DNA of 64,000 nucleotides, taken from Miscanthus floridulus (Eukaryota; Streptophyta; Magnoliopsida; Poales; Poaceae). Shown piece by piece: positions 50,539 to 61,484 of this stretch. The stretch spans positions 31,975,720 to 32,039,719 of the forward strand of contig NC_089593.1 of the NCBI RefSeq assembly GCF_019320115.1, read 5' to 3'. The notes beneath the pieces are model-generated. The model did no database searches and had not been told where the DNA came from. It saw only the letters and a list, made by a program, of their open reading frames with translations. How positions within the stretch are numbered: position 1 is the stretch's first letter; every line of letters starts with the position of its first letter. Both the position numbers and the translations under genes were made by a program.

Positions 50539-51207
50539 CTAGTAGTGTGGCCACATAGCAAATTGTGTTGCACCTTCTCCATAGTAGCCTCCCATTGTTG
50601 TTGGTGGTGGTGGTGGGGGTGACAGGGGAGGCCCCCTCTTCTTGTGGTTAGGGCAGGTGCAATATGGATCATTGCAGAGTGTCTCCTGTGAATCGGCACT
50701 ATTGTTGTTGTCGTCCTGTTCGTCGTCCTTGTAACCTCTACTAACTTCCCTTTCTAGATCGAAGATATGGTCCTGTAGGTAGTAGATGTACTCCGCATGC
50801 AGATAAATAGGTCGAGGATCGACCCACCTACTGAACCCACAGTTTTCTTCAGCCAAGGAAGACTACAATAAGTATGTCGTGTAAGTGAAATACAAGACAA
50901 ACATATTGAAGAAACAAATGGTAGTAGCAATTACCCATGCTCGCGGGCATTTGAAGAAACGATGACCTCCATCTATTCCCTCGATGAACATCTGCACTAG
51001 GCAGTCCTCACCATGCATGCATTTTAGCCACTCTTCTTTCCTTTCATCGTATCCTCTCAGTGGTGCCTCTTTGGTGAAATCACTTTTGCTCTCAACTGAG
51101 AACCTCTCATAAAGAGCTTCCTCAAAGAAATCGGGACCAAGAGGACCCTCCCACCCCCAGGTAGTTTCCTTCCCCTTTCCTCTCCCTCTGGACGACCCTC
51201 CAGACAT
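50539..51207 (-). CDS. Small zinc-finger (GRF-like) protein of the Mutator-like element, intact
   Basis: Two exons on the minus strand, 51207-50935 and 50862-50539, with a GT-AG intron (phase 0), give 198 residues with no stop. The N-terminus is basic (SRGRGKGKETTW). A possible metal site CMHGEDCLVQMF ... RFFKCPRAW covers residues 63-91 and continues into ENCGFSRWVDPRP in exon 2. A short coiled coil follows (YYLQDHIFDLEREV). The C-terminus is acidic, then CNDPYCTCPNH and a Pro run. The start is the ATG before SGGSS; an upstream in-frame extension exists but lacks an ATG in good context. It is the only open gene left in the element. Its function is unknown; a role in zinc-dependent nucleic-acid binding is a guess from the finger type. 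Confidence 0.65.
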
Positions 51208-51979
51208 TGGTACTGCAACGAAAGCAAATGTTGAGGAGTGTTCTTCTTCCTTGTTGTTTGTGTGAATGAGAGGGAGTGAGTGGTTATTTATAGGTTGAGA
51301 GGAGGAATGGAGGCCTCTCAATGTGCCATGTCAGCGATCCGTGTGCCTCTTCACCTTAGCCCTTGGATCAAACAGTCATAAGATGGATGGTGGAGATAGA
51401 GTGGAGTTGTGCTTCCTTGCATGCCAGTACTATATCAGTGATGTGATAATTCGATGCTGTCTGTGTATCTGAAAAGTCTATGTTTATTGTCTGAAAAGCA
51501 TAGATTCGTTCACTGTTGCTTGGTAATCCTAGATTCAACTACAAAGCGTATGTACAATATTTCCTGGATTATACACGTAATAAATTTATAGTTAATATGT
51601 GTACTACATTTGTGCCTTTGTACAAGTGTAGTATGATTAAAGGTTCACGCAAAAAATTCGCAAGATATGGTTCTTGTATTAGGAGCATCCATAGTTACAA
51701 ACAGAGACATCAATATATATTCCAAACATTTAATCATCCAATGAGCATAATGCAACCATAACGAATATCACAACCAACATAATATGTCATGCAAAGTCCA
51801 AATAGACCACAATGTCCATACAGTCTCGAATAGTTACAGAAAAGTAAATACAAAATTCACAATAGTTCATAGTAACACCTACCACGTCCCTCACTGCCTC
51901 CTACTCTTGCCCCTACCCTTGTGACCCAGAGCGCTAGTGCCTGGAGTGTAAGGGTCATGCGGACGGCGTCGCCTAGTGC
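51208..51979. other. Region between two minus-strand genes
   Basis: It would contain the promoter of the small zinc-finger gene (AT-rich, from 51208 rightward) and the 3' end of the PMD pseudogene. No further gene is seen; the frame at 51516-51761 has no recognisable feature. Confidence 0.5.
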
Positions 51980-54334
51980 CTAGAGGCAGTGTAGGATGAG
52001 TCGATGGAGCATCATGGAGTTAAGAGGGCCCAAGCTCATCGTGCCTCTTGTCCATGTCATCGTCGTCGTTGTCGTCCTCGTCCCCGTCCCCTGTAGCTGC
52101 TTTACTAGAGGAACCCAAGGCTCCTCTTCCCGTGGAAGGAATGTACACGTCTTGCGTCGTGTCTGTCCTGCAACCACAACGACCAGCCGCACGGCATAGA
52201 CGACGTGACAGCCTCTGTTGTACAAAACTATGTTAACTGAAAGAATATTATGTATTAATGATATGTTTGAAAGAATATTTTAAATCTTACATCTAGGAAG
52301 CCAAGTATGTAGTCGTCATTGACTCTCGGCCGAACGCGCTCGATCTCTTCAACTGAGCATTTCAGTGTATTGCCCTGCAACAAAGTTCTCAATAATAAGA
52401 CTTCTGAACAGATAGCATTTAGTTTTGTTTTCTTTTGTACAAGAATGTAACTTATTATAAGGGTTATACGGCTCGAAGGTTGCAATAACTATAATAGATA
52501 ACTCCTAATGTCGGTCTAAGAACGCCTAATGTATTGTTATGTAACTCAAGGTAACAAAATAAGGCGATTGGCTTACCACTCTATCCAAGATCGGTCCTGC
52601 CTCCACCTGCCTTCCTACACGAGTGGACTGGTCGTATGCCATGTCTTCATCGTCAGAGGACTCAATATCGGCGTAGTCAGTTTTGGTCCACTGTAGCCTC
52701 AGCCTGCACCGTGTCGAACGCTGGTACCAAGCTTGGTACCGCCTGAACTCACGGTTCATGTGCGGCTTGTTGTTGTCGTCCATGTTGTCGTGCATCTCCT
52801 CCCATTCCTCAATGTAGGACTGGTGATGCCTCTCCCAGTCAAAAATCTTCTTGTTCCTCTGACAATCCAACCTGCACGTATGTCATCGTTACATTAATCC
52901 ACGTACGTGGCACCATATTATAAGAAATGGGCCATCATCATGAGACATTTGAAATATCAAAACACTTACTTGTGTAAGTCAACACCAGTCGAGAACAGAG
53001 GCATAGGCCAAAGCTGTCTCACTCCAAATTGGCATGCAACCCTATCTAGCAGGTGGTACTCGACAACATAGAAGCAGATTAGAGGGCACCTTATCCTATA
53101 GAAGTAGTCGTCTACCCAACAGACATTGCTCAGCTGAAAAGGAAGTGTGTCCTCTCCACCATACGGCTCCCACTCCACCTGCAACATGTCCAAATAAGAT
53201 GTTAGATGGTATACTAATCCTTTTCAAAGCAGCATGAAAAACAAAATTTACTTACACTAGACGCCGTCATCGTATCTAGCTCGTTCGTGTACTCAATGTA
53301 CGCTCAGTCTATCCTCATGTGCAGAACCCTAACCTGGTCCCAAAGGTACGCCCACGTCGGCTGGTGACTTGGAGGCTGACCTAGGAACCACTCACGACGA
53401 GCTAGAACCTCTGGACGACCAACTAGAAAACAAGCCCACTCCACAGCTGTAACAGGTACATGCATCCACCAAGTGATGGGTTGGACGTAGACCGATGACA
53501 CCCCTCGCACAGCTGCCGGTATAGAAAACACAAGACTATAGAGCCCCAGCTGTACTGACCCGCCTGGTCCCAGTCACTGAGGCAGTGGATCCACATCTAG
53601 GACGCATTGTCACCCATGGCATCGGGAAAGAGAACACAAGCAAAAAGGTGTAGGATCCATGCCCGGCAGTAGTACCCAACCGTCTCCTCATCTGCCTCCT
53701 CGAGGCACTGTGCGAACTCTGCACGTAGCCATGAGATGGGAACTCTAGAAGTGCGAGCCCCTTGCTCGCCAAGCTCATGCCCAAGGAATCCACTTGTGCT
53801 CTCCAGCTCTCTGACCTGCACTGCCCGGTGACTGGGTTCCCATGAATCCTTAGGCCTAGCATCTTCTGACAGTCCTGAAGTGAGACTGTCATCTCCCCAA
53901 AAGGTAGGTGGAAGCTGTGAGTCTCCGACCGCCACCTATATTTAAGACAAAGCAAGATTACTTGTCAAAAAGTCAATCGCATGAACAAATGGCCATGAAT
54001 GGAGGCAATGATTCACTTTAATACCTGTCTACCAACGCAGTTATCGCCGCTGAGTTGAACTTGGGCAACCCACGACGAACCTAAAAGGAGATGACATCCA
54101 GTCCAGCTCTTTATAGGAAAGGAGTGTACCTATCGTCATACCGAATGTCCAAGAACCCACTGTGGGTCCTAGAACGAAGGTGTGGAAGGTCCTGCATCGA
54201 ATAAAACATAGTCACATGTTACTTCACGAACACATGTATAAATAAAACTTATAGATTATTTCCTGCCCCAGCGCAATGAGACATCCTCGGTGGGTCTCCT
54301 CGTACGTCGGGTCGAGCAGGTGGAATTGCTCCAT
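51980..54334 (-). pseudogene. Plant mobile domain (aminotransferase-like) gene, decayed
   Basis: The gene starts at ATG 54334 (MEQFHLLDPTYEETHRGC) and runs leftward in at least seven exons. Family motifs include DLPHLRSRTHSGFLDIRY, then RSETHSFHLPFGEMTVSLQD and MLGLRIHGNPVTG. The central part continues with AFAQ/AEFAQCLEE-type sequence, ILHLFACVLFPDAMGDNAS and QPPSHQPTWAYLWDQV, and later exons hold VEWEPYGGEDTLPFQLS and LDCQRNKKIFDWERHH. The tail is acidic (GDGDEDDNDDDDMDKRHDE). Stops near 54115 and 54075, and frame changes near 53815 and 53500, disable it. PMD proteins occur both as host silencing factors (MAIN/MAIL1) and as passengers of Mutator-like and gypsy elements; this one is of the passenger kind. 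Confidence 0.7.
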
Positions 54335-54496
54335 CCTACAAAAAAAAGTGAATGAATTAGAATTCTAATGTACAATGAAACATGAACTTATAAATGTATA
54401 AGTAATTGACACAAATACAAGCATAAATTGAGACATGCATAATTAAATATATGAATAAGACAAATATAAAATAATACTATAAACCAATAGTTCTAC

Positions 54497-54910
54497 CTCA
54501 CTAATCTGCCAACGGCAACTTCGTGAGTTGTGGCCAAGTCTACCGCACTTGCTGCACTCGTACTGCTCAGGATCAGTAACAAATGGAGTTCCTCTCCCAC
54601 GCCTAGTTCTTCCGGGTATCTGATCCATAACCATCCTGTGCCTCGTCTTCTGCCTTGATCCACGCTTGTTCCAACGGCAAGCTGAATCTGCAATGTACTT
54701 TAGCCCATCATATGGAGGCCACTCTCCAGGGTCCCAGAAAGGCACGAAGCGGGGGCTCCATGTGTTCACAAGCGTGTTGACACTGAACTCGTGAGGTATC
54801 CTCCTCTCGATATTATAGTTGTGATGCCTAGCTGCTGCCACCAAATGAGAACATACAAAGTGGTATTGCCTTGGTTTACCACAAGTGCACTTGAAATCTT
54901 GGAGGACAAC
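54497..54910 (-). pseudogene. C-terminal part of a MURA-type transposase
   Basis: The frame is open from the insertion point (54910) to a splice donor at 54497. It begins within a SWIM zinc finger (KCTCGKPRQYHFVCSHL, CXCX9CXH), continues with VNTWSPRFVPFWDPGEWPP and ends with a zinc knuckle CSKCGRLGHNSRSC (CX2CX4HX4C). This is the conserved C-terminus of Mutator transposases. The N-terminal and catalytic parts must lie beyond the inserted copia element, outside the window. Confidence 0.85.
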
Positions 54911-57382
54911 TGAAAGGACCTAGGATGTCACCTAGAGGGGGGTGAATAGGCGTTTCTAAAAAATCAACACCTTTAAAAGCGGAAACGATTAGTAATAGGA
55001 GTTTCCAAAATGGAAACTCCAAATCAGAGTAATACAACCCCTCACAAGTTAGTCACAAAGTATATAAAAGATACTAGATAAACCTAGGGAGCCAAACAGC
55101 GGCAACCAAAGAGTTGAATCAAAATGCACTAGTCAGTTAATGTCGGAAGTCCCGACAGTTTGGGTCAGAACTTCCGACGTGTCAGAAGTCCCGACGGTTG
55201 GGTCAGAACTTCCGACACGTGTCAAAAGTTCCAACAGATTGGGTCAGAACTTCCAACGCAAACTGTCAGCACTTCCGACCCCTATGGGAAATGAACTACA
55301 AGTGCTAAAATGAACTTTGTGATGCCGATAACTTACAAACCCACTTCCTAGTGGTAAGGTAAGGTGTTGGGTCACTCTCTTGACGTTGATAAGCCACCAC
55401 TCCGTAGATCGAGTCCCAAACCCTAAGAAATAGCTAGAAAGAGGGAAACAACCAAATACAAGTAATTTCGAGCAAATCACAACAACAACAAGTACGCGGG
55501 AGACAAGAATTTATCCCGAGGTTCGGCAGCCCCACAAAGGAGCTCCTACGTCCTCGTTGTTGAGGTGACCACTTAGGTCGGAGTCTCTTCCACCTCCTTG
55601 CCTCACTCAAGGATACCACAAAGGTCACTTGAGTTTCTTCACTAGAAAACAAGGGTAATACAAACTTCCCAAGGCTCTTCCACAAGATGGAAGCTCTTGG
55701 GCGACACCTAGCCGGCTAGGGGAAAATCCCCAAGAGTAACAAATACAAATCAAACCGGCTTGACGAAGAAATCAAGTGCTCAAGCTTGCTCAAAGTGTTT
55801 TTCTCACTCAATCCACTCTCCAATCACTCAAACCCTTTGGGAATCGAAGTTGGAAGCAAAGGAGTGAAGAGAGGGGAGCCTAGAATGCTTGGGGGCTGTT
55901 TTGGCCGAGTGTTTGTCGCAATGAAAATGAGTGGGACACGGTTAGAATGGAGGAGACGGGTATATATACTCTAAGGCAAAATCTAACCGTTCAGATCTAC
56001 GTCGGGAGTTCCGATGCAGATCTCGGGACTTCCGACGTATGAAGAAAACACTGTTCACGCGAGGTCAAAAGTCCACGAGTGCAAGTCAGTGTCGAAACTC
56101 TCGGCAAACGTCGGGACTTCCGACGGTCGGAACTTCCGACGTGCACAGTTGAACAAACAGTCAACACCACTGATGCCGGGACTCTCGGCCTGGGTCAAGT
56201 CAGTGTCGGAACTCCCGACAAATGTTGGGACTTCCGACGGTCGGGACTTCCGACGATCGTTGGGACTTCCGACGGGCACAGACAGCAGGTCAGTAGAACC
56301 ACCGTTGCCGGGACTCCCGGCTTGGGTCGGGACTTTCGACTGCCGGGAGTTCCGACTCACGTCTGGACTTTTGACGTCCACAGTCACCGCGCAGGCTATG
56401 ACTGGGAGTCAGCACTTTCGGCAAGAGTCATGACTTCTGACTGTCGGGAGTTCCGGCTTACGTCGGGACTTCCGACACCGATAGTCACAGAAAATTATTC
56501 TATGTGCTCGTGAAGTGCTAGAGTGTCTCTCTTTTGATTTTATTATTATGCTTGAGCACTCTATCTTCCTCATACCACCTAAACTTGCATCCCTCTTAAT
56601 AGTACGGCATACCTATTAACTCAAGATCAAAAGAAAAACAAAATTAAACCTTTTGAGTTGATCTTCTTTAAATTGATGCCGTGTCTTTCAATCTTCATCA
56701 AGTGAGGGTGCCAACATGTCAATATTGATCTTGTCACTTGAGCATATCCATCTTGAGCACGTGACTTGATTCCATTCATCAAATATGAATAACTCCAAAT
56801 GCATCAAGCCACTTTAATCAACTTGTCCAATATAGATTTGATCCTCCACATCAATATGACCATCATAGCTTGATTAGTACCTCAACTAAATGCAAGTACT
56901 TCCTTCTTCACCCAAGCTAGGTTCTTCGGCCGCCAAGTCGTCGCTTGCCCTTCACCCTTGCTTAGTACCTCGAAGCCTTTCCTTGCTATCTTCATCATCT
57001 CAAGCCATCAAGTCACATCTTGTGTTGAATCATCCATTCATGTATTGTCATCTTTTTCATTTCAATTTAGCAAGCTTCAAATATGAGACCATTCCATATG
57101 CAATCCCTCATGTCTCATTAATTAACTCTTATCGTGCTTGCTTTCACATAGATCATTGAAATCCCATGATAAATAAGCCTTTGCATGAATTCCATTTGCA
57201 TTGTTGTCTTGTGTTTGAACTAGATTGTTTATACAACAATACATCATTTTGGCTTTATACAATTTCATCAAGTATCTGTGAGATAATCAATTTCCTGTCT
57301 AACACTTAGCAAACATGTTAGTCCTTTAATCGTGTTGTCATTCAATCATCCAAAACTCACTAAAGGGCTAGATGCACTTTCA
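54911..57382 (-). repeat. 3' LTR of copia-2 (2472 bp)
   Basis: TG...CA ends are present. A TATA box TATATATA lies at 55961-55968 (read on the minus strand), with a motif array on its upstream side at about 56480-55995 and a smaller array downstream (55290-55140). The frames at 55786-56513 are by-products of the array. Confidence 0.88.
55995..56485 (-). promoter_or_regulatory. Array of palindromic GTCGGGACTTCCGAC motifs upstream of the LTR TATA box
   Basis: About 20 variants of the near-palindrome GTCGGAA(C/G)TTCCGAC or GTCGGGACTTCCGAC occur in 490 bases, some back to back (GACTTCCGACGGTCGGAACTTCCGAC-like pairs). About seven more lie at 55140-55290 and again in the 5' LTR at about 63748-63892. 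The main array ends about 27 bases before the TATA box. Confidence 0.6.
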
Positions 57383-57400
57383 ATCTCCCCCTTTTTGGTG
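57383..57400 (-). other. Polypurine tract of copia-2
   Basis: On the minus strand the sequence is CACCAAAAAGGGGGAGAT, directly before the 3' LTR. It closely resembles the copia-1 tract. Confidence 0.85.
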
Positions 57401-59965
57401 ATTGATGACAACCCGATTAAAGCTTATAAAAGGATATAAACAATTAGGCTTTTGGATTCAATGATTTATGAGAGGCTCCCCCTTAATGTGTGCAATATGA
57501 ATTGAATTCATAAATGACCTCAAATGTCAATTTGCACATACTAAAACACATAGGAGACCCCCCCCCCCTTAAATCATTGCATCCGTGGGGTGCAAGTGTG
57601 TGTCAAAATAAAAAAAACCATGATGCATATGACATGATACATCACACAAGACTAAACAGAAAGCATCACACCATACAAAGTCACTCTAAAACATGCATGG
57701 TCCTTATGAAAGTAAATACATCATATATATCACACACATAGCACTCATCACAAAGATTTCTCAAGTCATATCTCTCCCCTTGTCATAGCTACTCTCCCCC
57801 TTTCATAGCTACACACAAGGCTGCACTCCAGAAGCTTTAAACATATCTCTCCCCCTTAAGCTTTAATCATATCTCTCCCCCTTTGTCATCTATCGCCAAA
57901 AAGGGTCACACAAAGCACAAAGGGTGCTTAAGGTTAAAACTTTGTACTAATCTCTCCCCCTTTGTATTAAACTCTCCCCCTTTGTCATGGCGTGGGTCAT
58001 ATTACTTGTCACTCCCCCTTTGTCATCTTAAAGAGGTTGTACTTATCATTTGTTAGCAATTCAAAATAGATCAAGTACATGGGTTCACTAGCTCATGAAC
58101 AAACTCATACACTAACCACTAGATCATATAATCATTCAAGCAATAGTGGTAGTCTATGAATCTAAAAATTTTCATTTGTAATGCATGATCCTATAAGCAT
58201 GTACTATATGCACTAACCGCATACTAGTAAGGGATGAAAAATGATTATGCACAATACAATGATACCTTTGCTATATTGGAGAGGAAGATAGTCATATAGA
58301 TTTCAATTCATTTCTCCAATAGCACTATGAAGTCCAATTATAAGCTTGGTGAAGACTAATAGATACCAATTCTTTGAATTCCTATTCTTCACCCATATGA
58401 ATTGAGAATCACTAATGATCAAGTGCACTCTTCTTGTTGTGGTTGGCTTGCTTCTTCTTTGATCATTGCTTGCTTGAGAGAACTAAAAGATGCACCACTT
58501 GTAATACCACTTGAAATTTCATGATACCACTTGAAATTTCATAACTTGTTCTCTTTTGGGTGTTGCTTGCTTTCTAGACCAATCTCTTGATTTTCTTCAT
58601 CCAAGTATCTCAAATGTCCCTTTAGATTACCACTTTGATTTTAGCCATCCAAGCCTAGGGTGAAGTGACCTTTCTCCAAAGAACCATCCTTGATACTCAC
58701 TTGAAATAACTTAAAAGAAAATCACTTGATCCACTTGAAAGATTTTGTTTGATTGATCCATATTGTTGGACTTAATTTGATGAATAACTTTGAATCCTTC
58801 TTTAAGTTTCTTTCTACTTGTTTAAGTCCTTCTGTTTCTATCAAAAGATCTCCAATTATCACTAGAACTTAAACTTCATCTTCATCTTGATCTTGGTCTT
58901 GATCTCTAGCTTGAGTACCAAATGTGTACCAGATACACTCTTCAAACAAATTGTCTTGTACTCATCATTTGTCATGCTTCTATCTCAAACCAAAACCAAA
59001 ACATAGGTACCTCAATCACTTATAGATATGATTCTAATTTGAGGACCTTTGAATCTAAGTGACTTTTGATCAATCCAATAATTGTCACTTTCCTGGCAGA
59101 TTCTGTACTCTTCAAAGAATAAATCATATCTTCAAAATTACATATCCAAAAACCACAAAATTTGGTGAAGATGTGACACACTAAGTCTTCTAGTAGCTGT
59201 AAAAATTTGAGCTTCTTTTGACTTCTATATTGCTACCAGATTTCACATCTTTCCACACTGCTACATGCTGAAAACTGCTGCACTATAGCTGACAAGATCT
59301 ACTCTAAATCCGAAGCATCACTTATCCAAATCTCATGAAATTTGCACAGCAACTAATACCATAAGTGTAGAGCATGTAGACCAAATTTCAAGCCAATACA
59401 AATAGATTTGATTACTTAAACATGTCTATGATCACTGCTAGCTCAGATTTTCAATATTGGACATATTTCAATAATTGAGCTATTTTTCTCCAAATTGAAC
59501 CAAACTTGAAATCAACTTGTTTGAATACTCTCACAAGACATGTGTCTATTCAAACCACTTACTAGAAGAAATCTTATGAACATATCCAATCAAACCAACT
59601 TCAAACTTGATTACTTAAGCATTTAATCCATTCAAACATATCATAGCAAACAACATATGCATATATATCCAATTCAATTAACTCATATGCACCCAAATAA
59701 ACTTTGATCAACAAGAGATATACCTTGATAGCTTATGATCATCTTTGCAAACTTCAACTCCACTTATTTGCAGGCCTTCAAATATATCAATAAATTTCCA
59801 CAACTTGAATATGACACTTGTATGTTGATAGCATATGGACTTCACTCAATTTTGACTTGGCATTGGGATAGAATTGCACTATGGCTTCAATACTTGACTC
59901 AACATAAGATGAACAATAATAATTCCATTGAATCAAGTCTCCAATGCCATGGTGCCTACAAATGA

Positions 59966-60205
59966 TCATCCACTTTTCGATGGTACCCAAACTAGTTTGG
60001 GTCCTCTCTTGTTAGACGCAACATACTTAGGCACAGCCTTAGTATGAATAGCGGATTTTTTTGTTTTTGCAATACTAACCAATAAGGTACCATAACAAAC
60101 CTTCCTAGGCATAATATTTGCATCAATTGAAATAGGCTTATGATTCTCACTTAGGGGACATGAATTAGCCAAGAATTGATTTTCTCTTTTTCGAATATTT
60201 GGCAA
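59966..60205 (-). pseudogene. Second gag-end-like fragment in copia-2
   Basis: An 80-residue minus-strand frame ends in GPKLVWVPSKSG, preceded by KAVPKYVASNKR. This resembles the GPNKSWVPKCA end of the main gag-like gene and the WVPK sequence that precedes protease in related copia elements. It may be the last remnant of the gag-pol junction after loss of pol. Confidence 0.4.
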
Positions 60206-60511
60206 ATCTATGATTTTTAAAACTTGAGAGAGATTTTAGAGGGACATTGGGATTTTTATGGACTTGAGAGAACCATGTCACATGTGATTAGGCAAATAAT
60301 CAACCAAGGGTAGCAATAATCACAATATGACATGACTAGGTCATAAAGACCCAAAAACCACATGATTTTCAAAAACCACACCACCTACACATGCTAGTTA
60401 GGGATTTTGAAAAACATCTATCCTATATCACACAAATGCACACACTAGCATATAAAGGGCCTTAGATGCACTTACAATGCATGTATGTAAATACATACTT
60501 TTGCCTTGAGC

Positions 60512-60775
60512 CCACAATATCACCACTGAGATAATACATGGCATGACAACATCATGTTGACCTCACTTGTCAAATAATCATACCATATATTAAATCAATT
60601 TTCATCCAAAGGACTACAAATAATACTAGATAAATTTGTTAGTCCACAATATCACCACTGAGATAATACATGGCATTACAACATCATGTTGACCTCACTT
60701 GCCAAATAATCATACCATATATGAAATCAATTTTCATCTAAAGGACTACAAGTAATGCTAGATAAATTTGTTAGT
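60512..60775. repeat. 132-bp tandem duplication in copia-2
   Basis: Two copies start CCACAATATCACCACTGAG at 60512 and 60644 and differ at a handful of bases; a third partial start (TTAGTCCACAAT) follows at about 60771. Confidence 0.9.
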
Positions 60776-61484
60776 CCACAATGGTGCAAAATAGAAACTG
60801 AGCTCCCCCTAAATAAGTACCACAAGTAATTTGAATGACTTTCAACAAGCACTTTATTCTTTTAAGAATTTAGGAGTCAATTTTCTATTTTGACCAACAC
60901 AAAGTAATTTGCCATATTTAAATTTCGTTGAGACATACTCACAACCCACTTAGGTTTGATAGATCACAAGCTTCTGAGCAAATTAAGGATATATGAAATC
61001 ATATGGATCAAACCTCAATTGCATCCCAATTAGTGCTCTGGTTCCTGCCATACCAGACACGTCTGGTAGGCGTAGGACAGAAACAATTGAAGCGCTGCTT
61101 GTGATTCTTTGTTTTAGCTCTAGTACTTCTTGTATGCCTGCATCTGAACAAATGCATTGCTCTACTAGAGAGTCATTAAAAGCATCACATGGCAAACATG
61201 ATAATTATTAAATGAAACTAATTAGCCACTTCCAATTATTTCACAAATATGCTTATTTGTGAGCCATTGAGCACTAAACACAAAGTGGCTATCCTATAAG
61301 GTTTTTAGGTACTTGTTACCAATGGTAGAGATGAAGTAAAAGATATGGTCATTGATTTATCTTCGGGTCAACCATATATGAGATTATGATAAGAATTGAT
61401 TGATAGATTGAGTGAATATTTTCAATTTGCTTGCTCAACCACCCCAAAGCTATCATCTCACCACCAAGTACCTACATTATCAAC

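Larger units (their letters stand above)
47640..54910 (-). mobile_element. Part of a Mutator-like element carrying accessory genes
   Basis: The segment holds, from right to left on the minus strand, the C-terminus of a MURA transposase and a plant-mobile-domain pseudogene. It also holds a small zinc-finger gene on the minus strand and a GRF-like pseudogene on the plus strand. This gene set is known from grass Mutator-like elements. The left end is estimated near 47640-47720; the right end lies beyond the window because copia-2 interrupts MURA at 54910. Terminal inverted repeats could not be matched. Confidence 0.6.
57401..61484 (-). other. Non-coding 3' internal region of copia-2
   Basis: This is about 4 kb of AT-rich sequence with no integrase, reverse transcriptase or RNase H motif on either strand. 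Many CTCTCCCCCTTTGTCA runs (57770-58020), which are GGGGGAGA on the minus strand, echo the polypurine tract. Confidence 0.65.

Noticed and set aside
56014..56513. Overlapping frames of 110-144 residues on both strands
   Set aside because: All three arise from the CG-rich palindromic motif array in the copia-2 LTR, which avoids stops in several frames.
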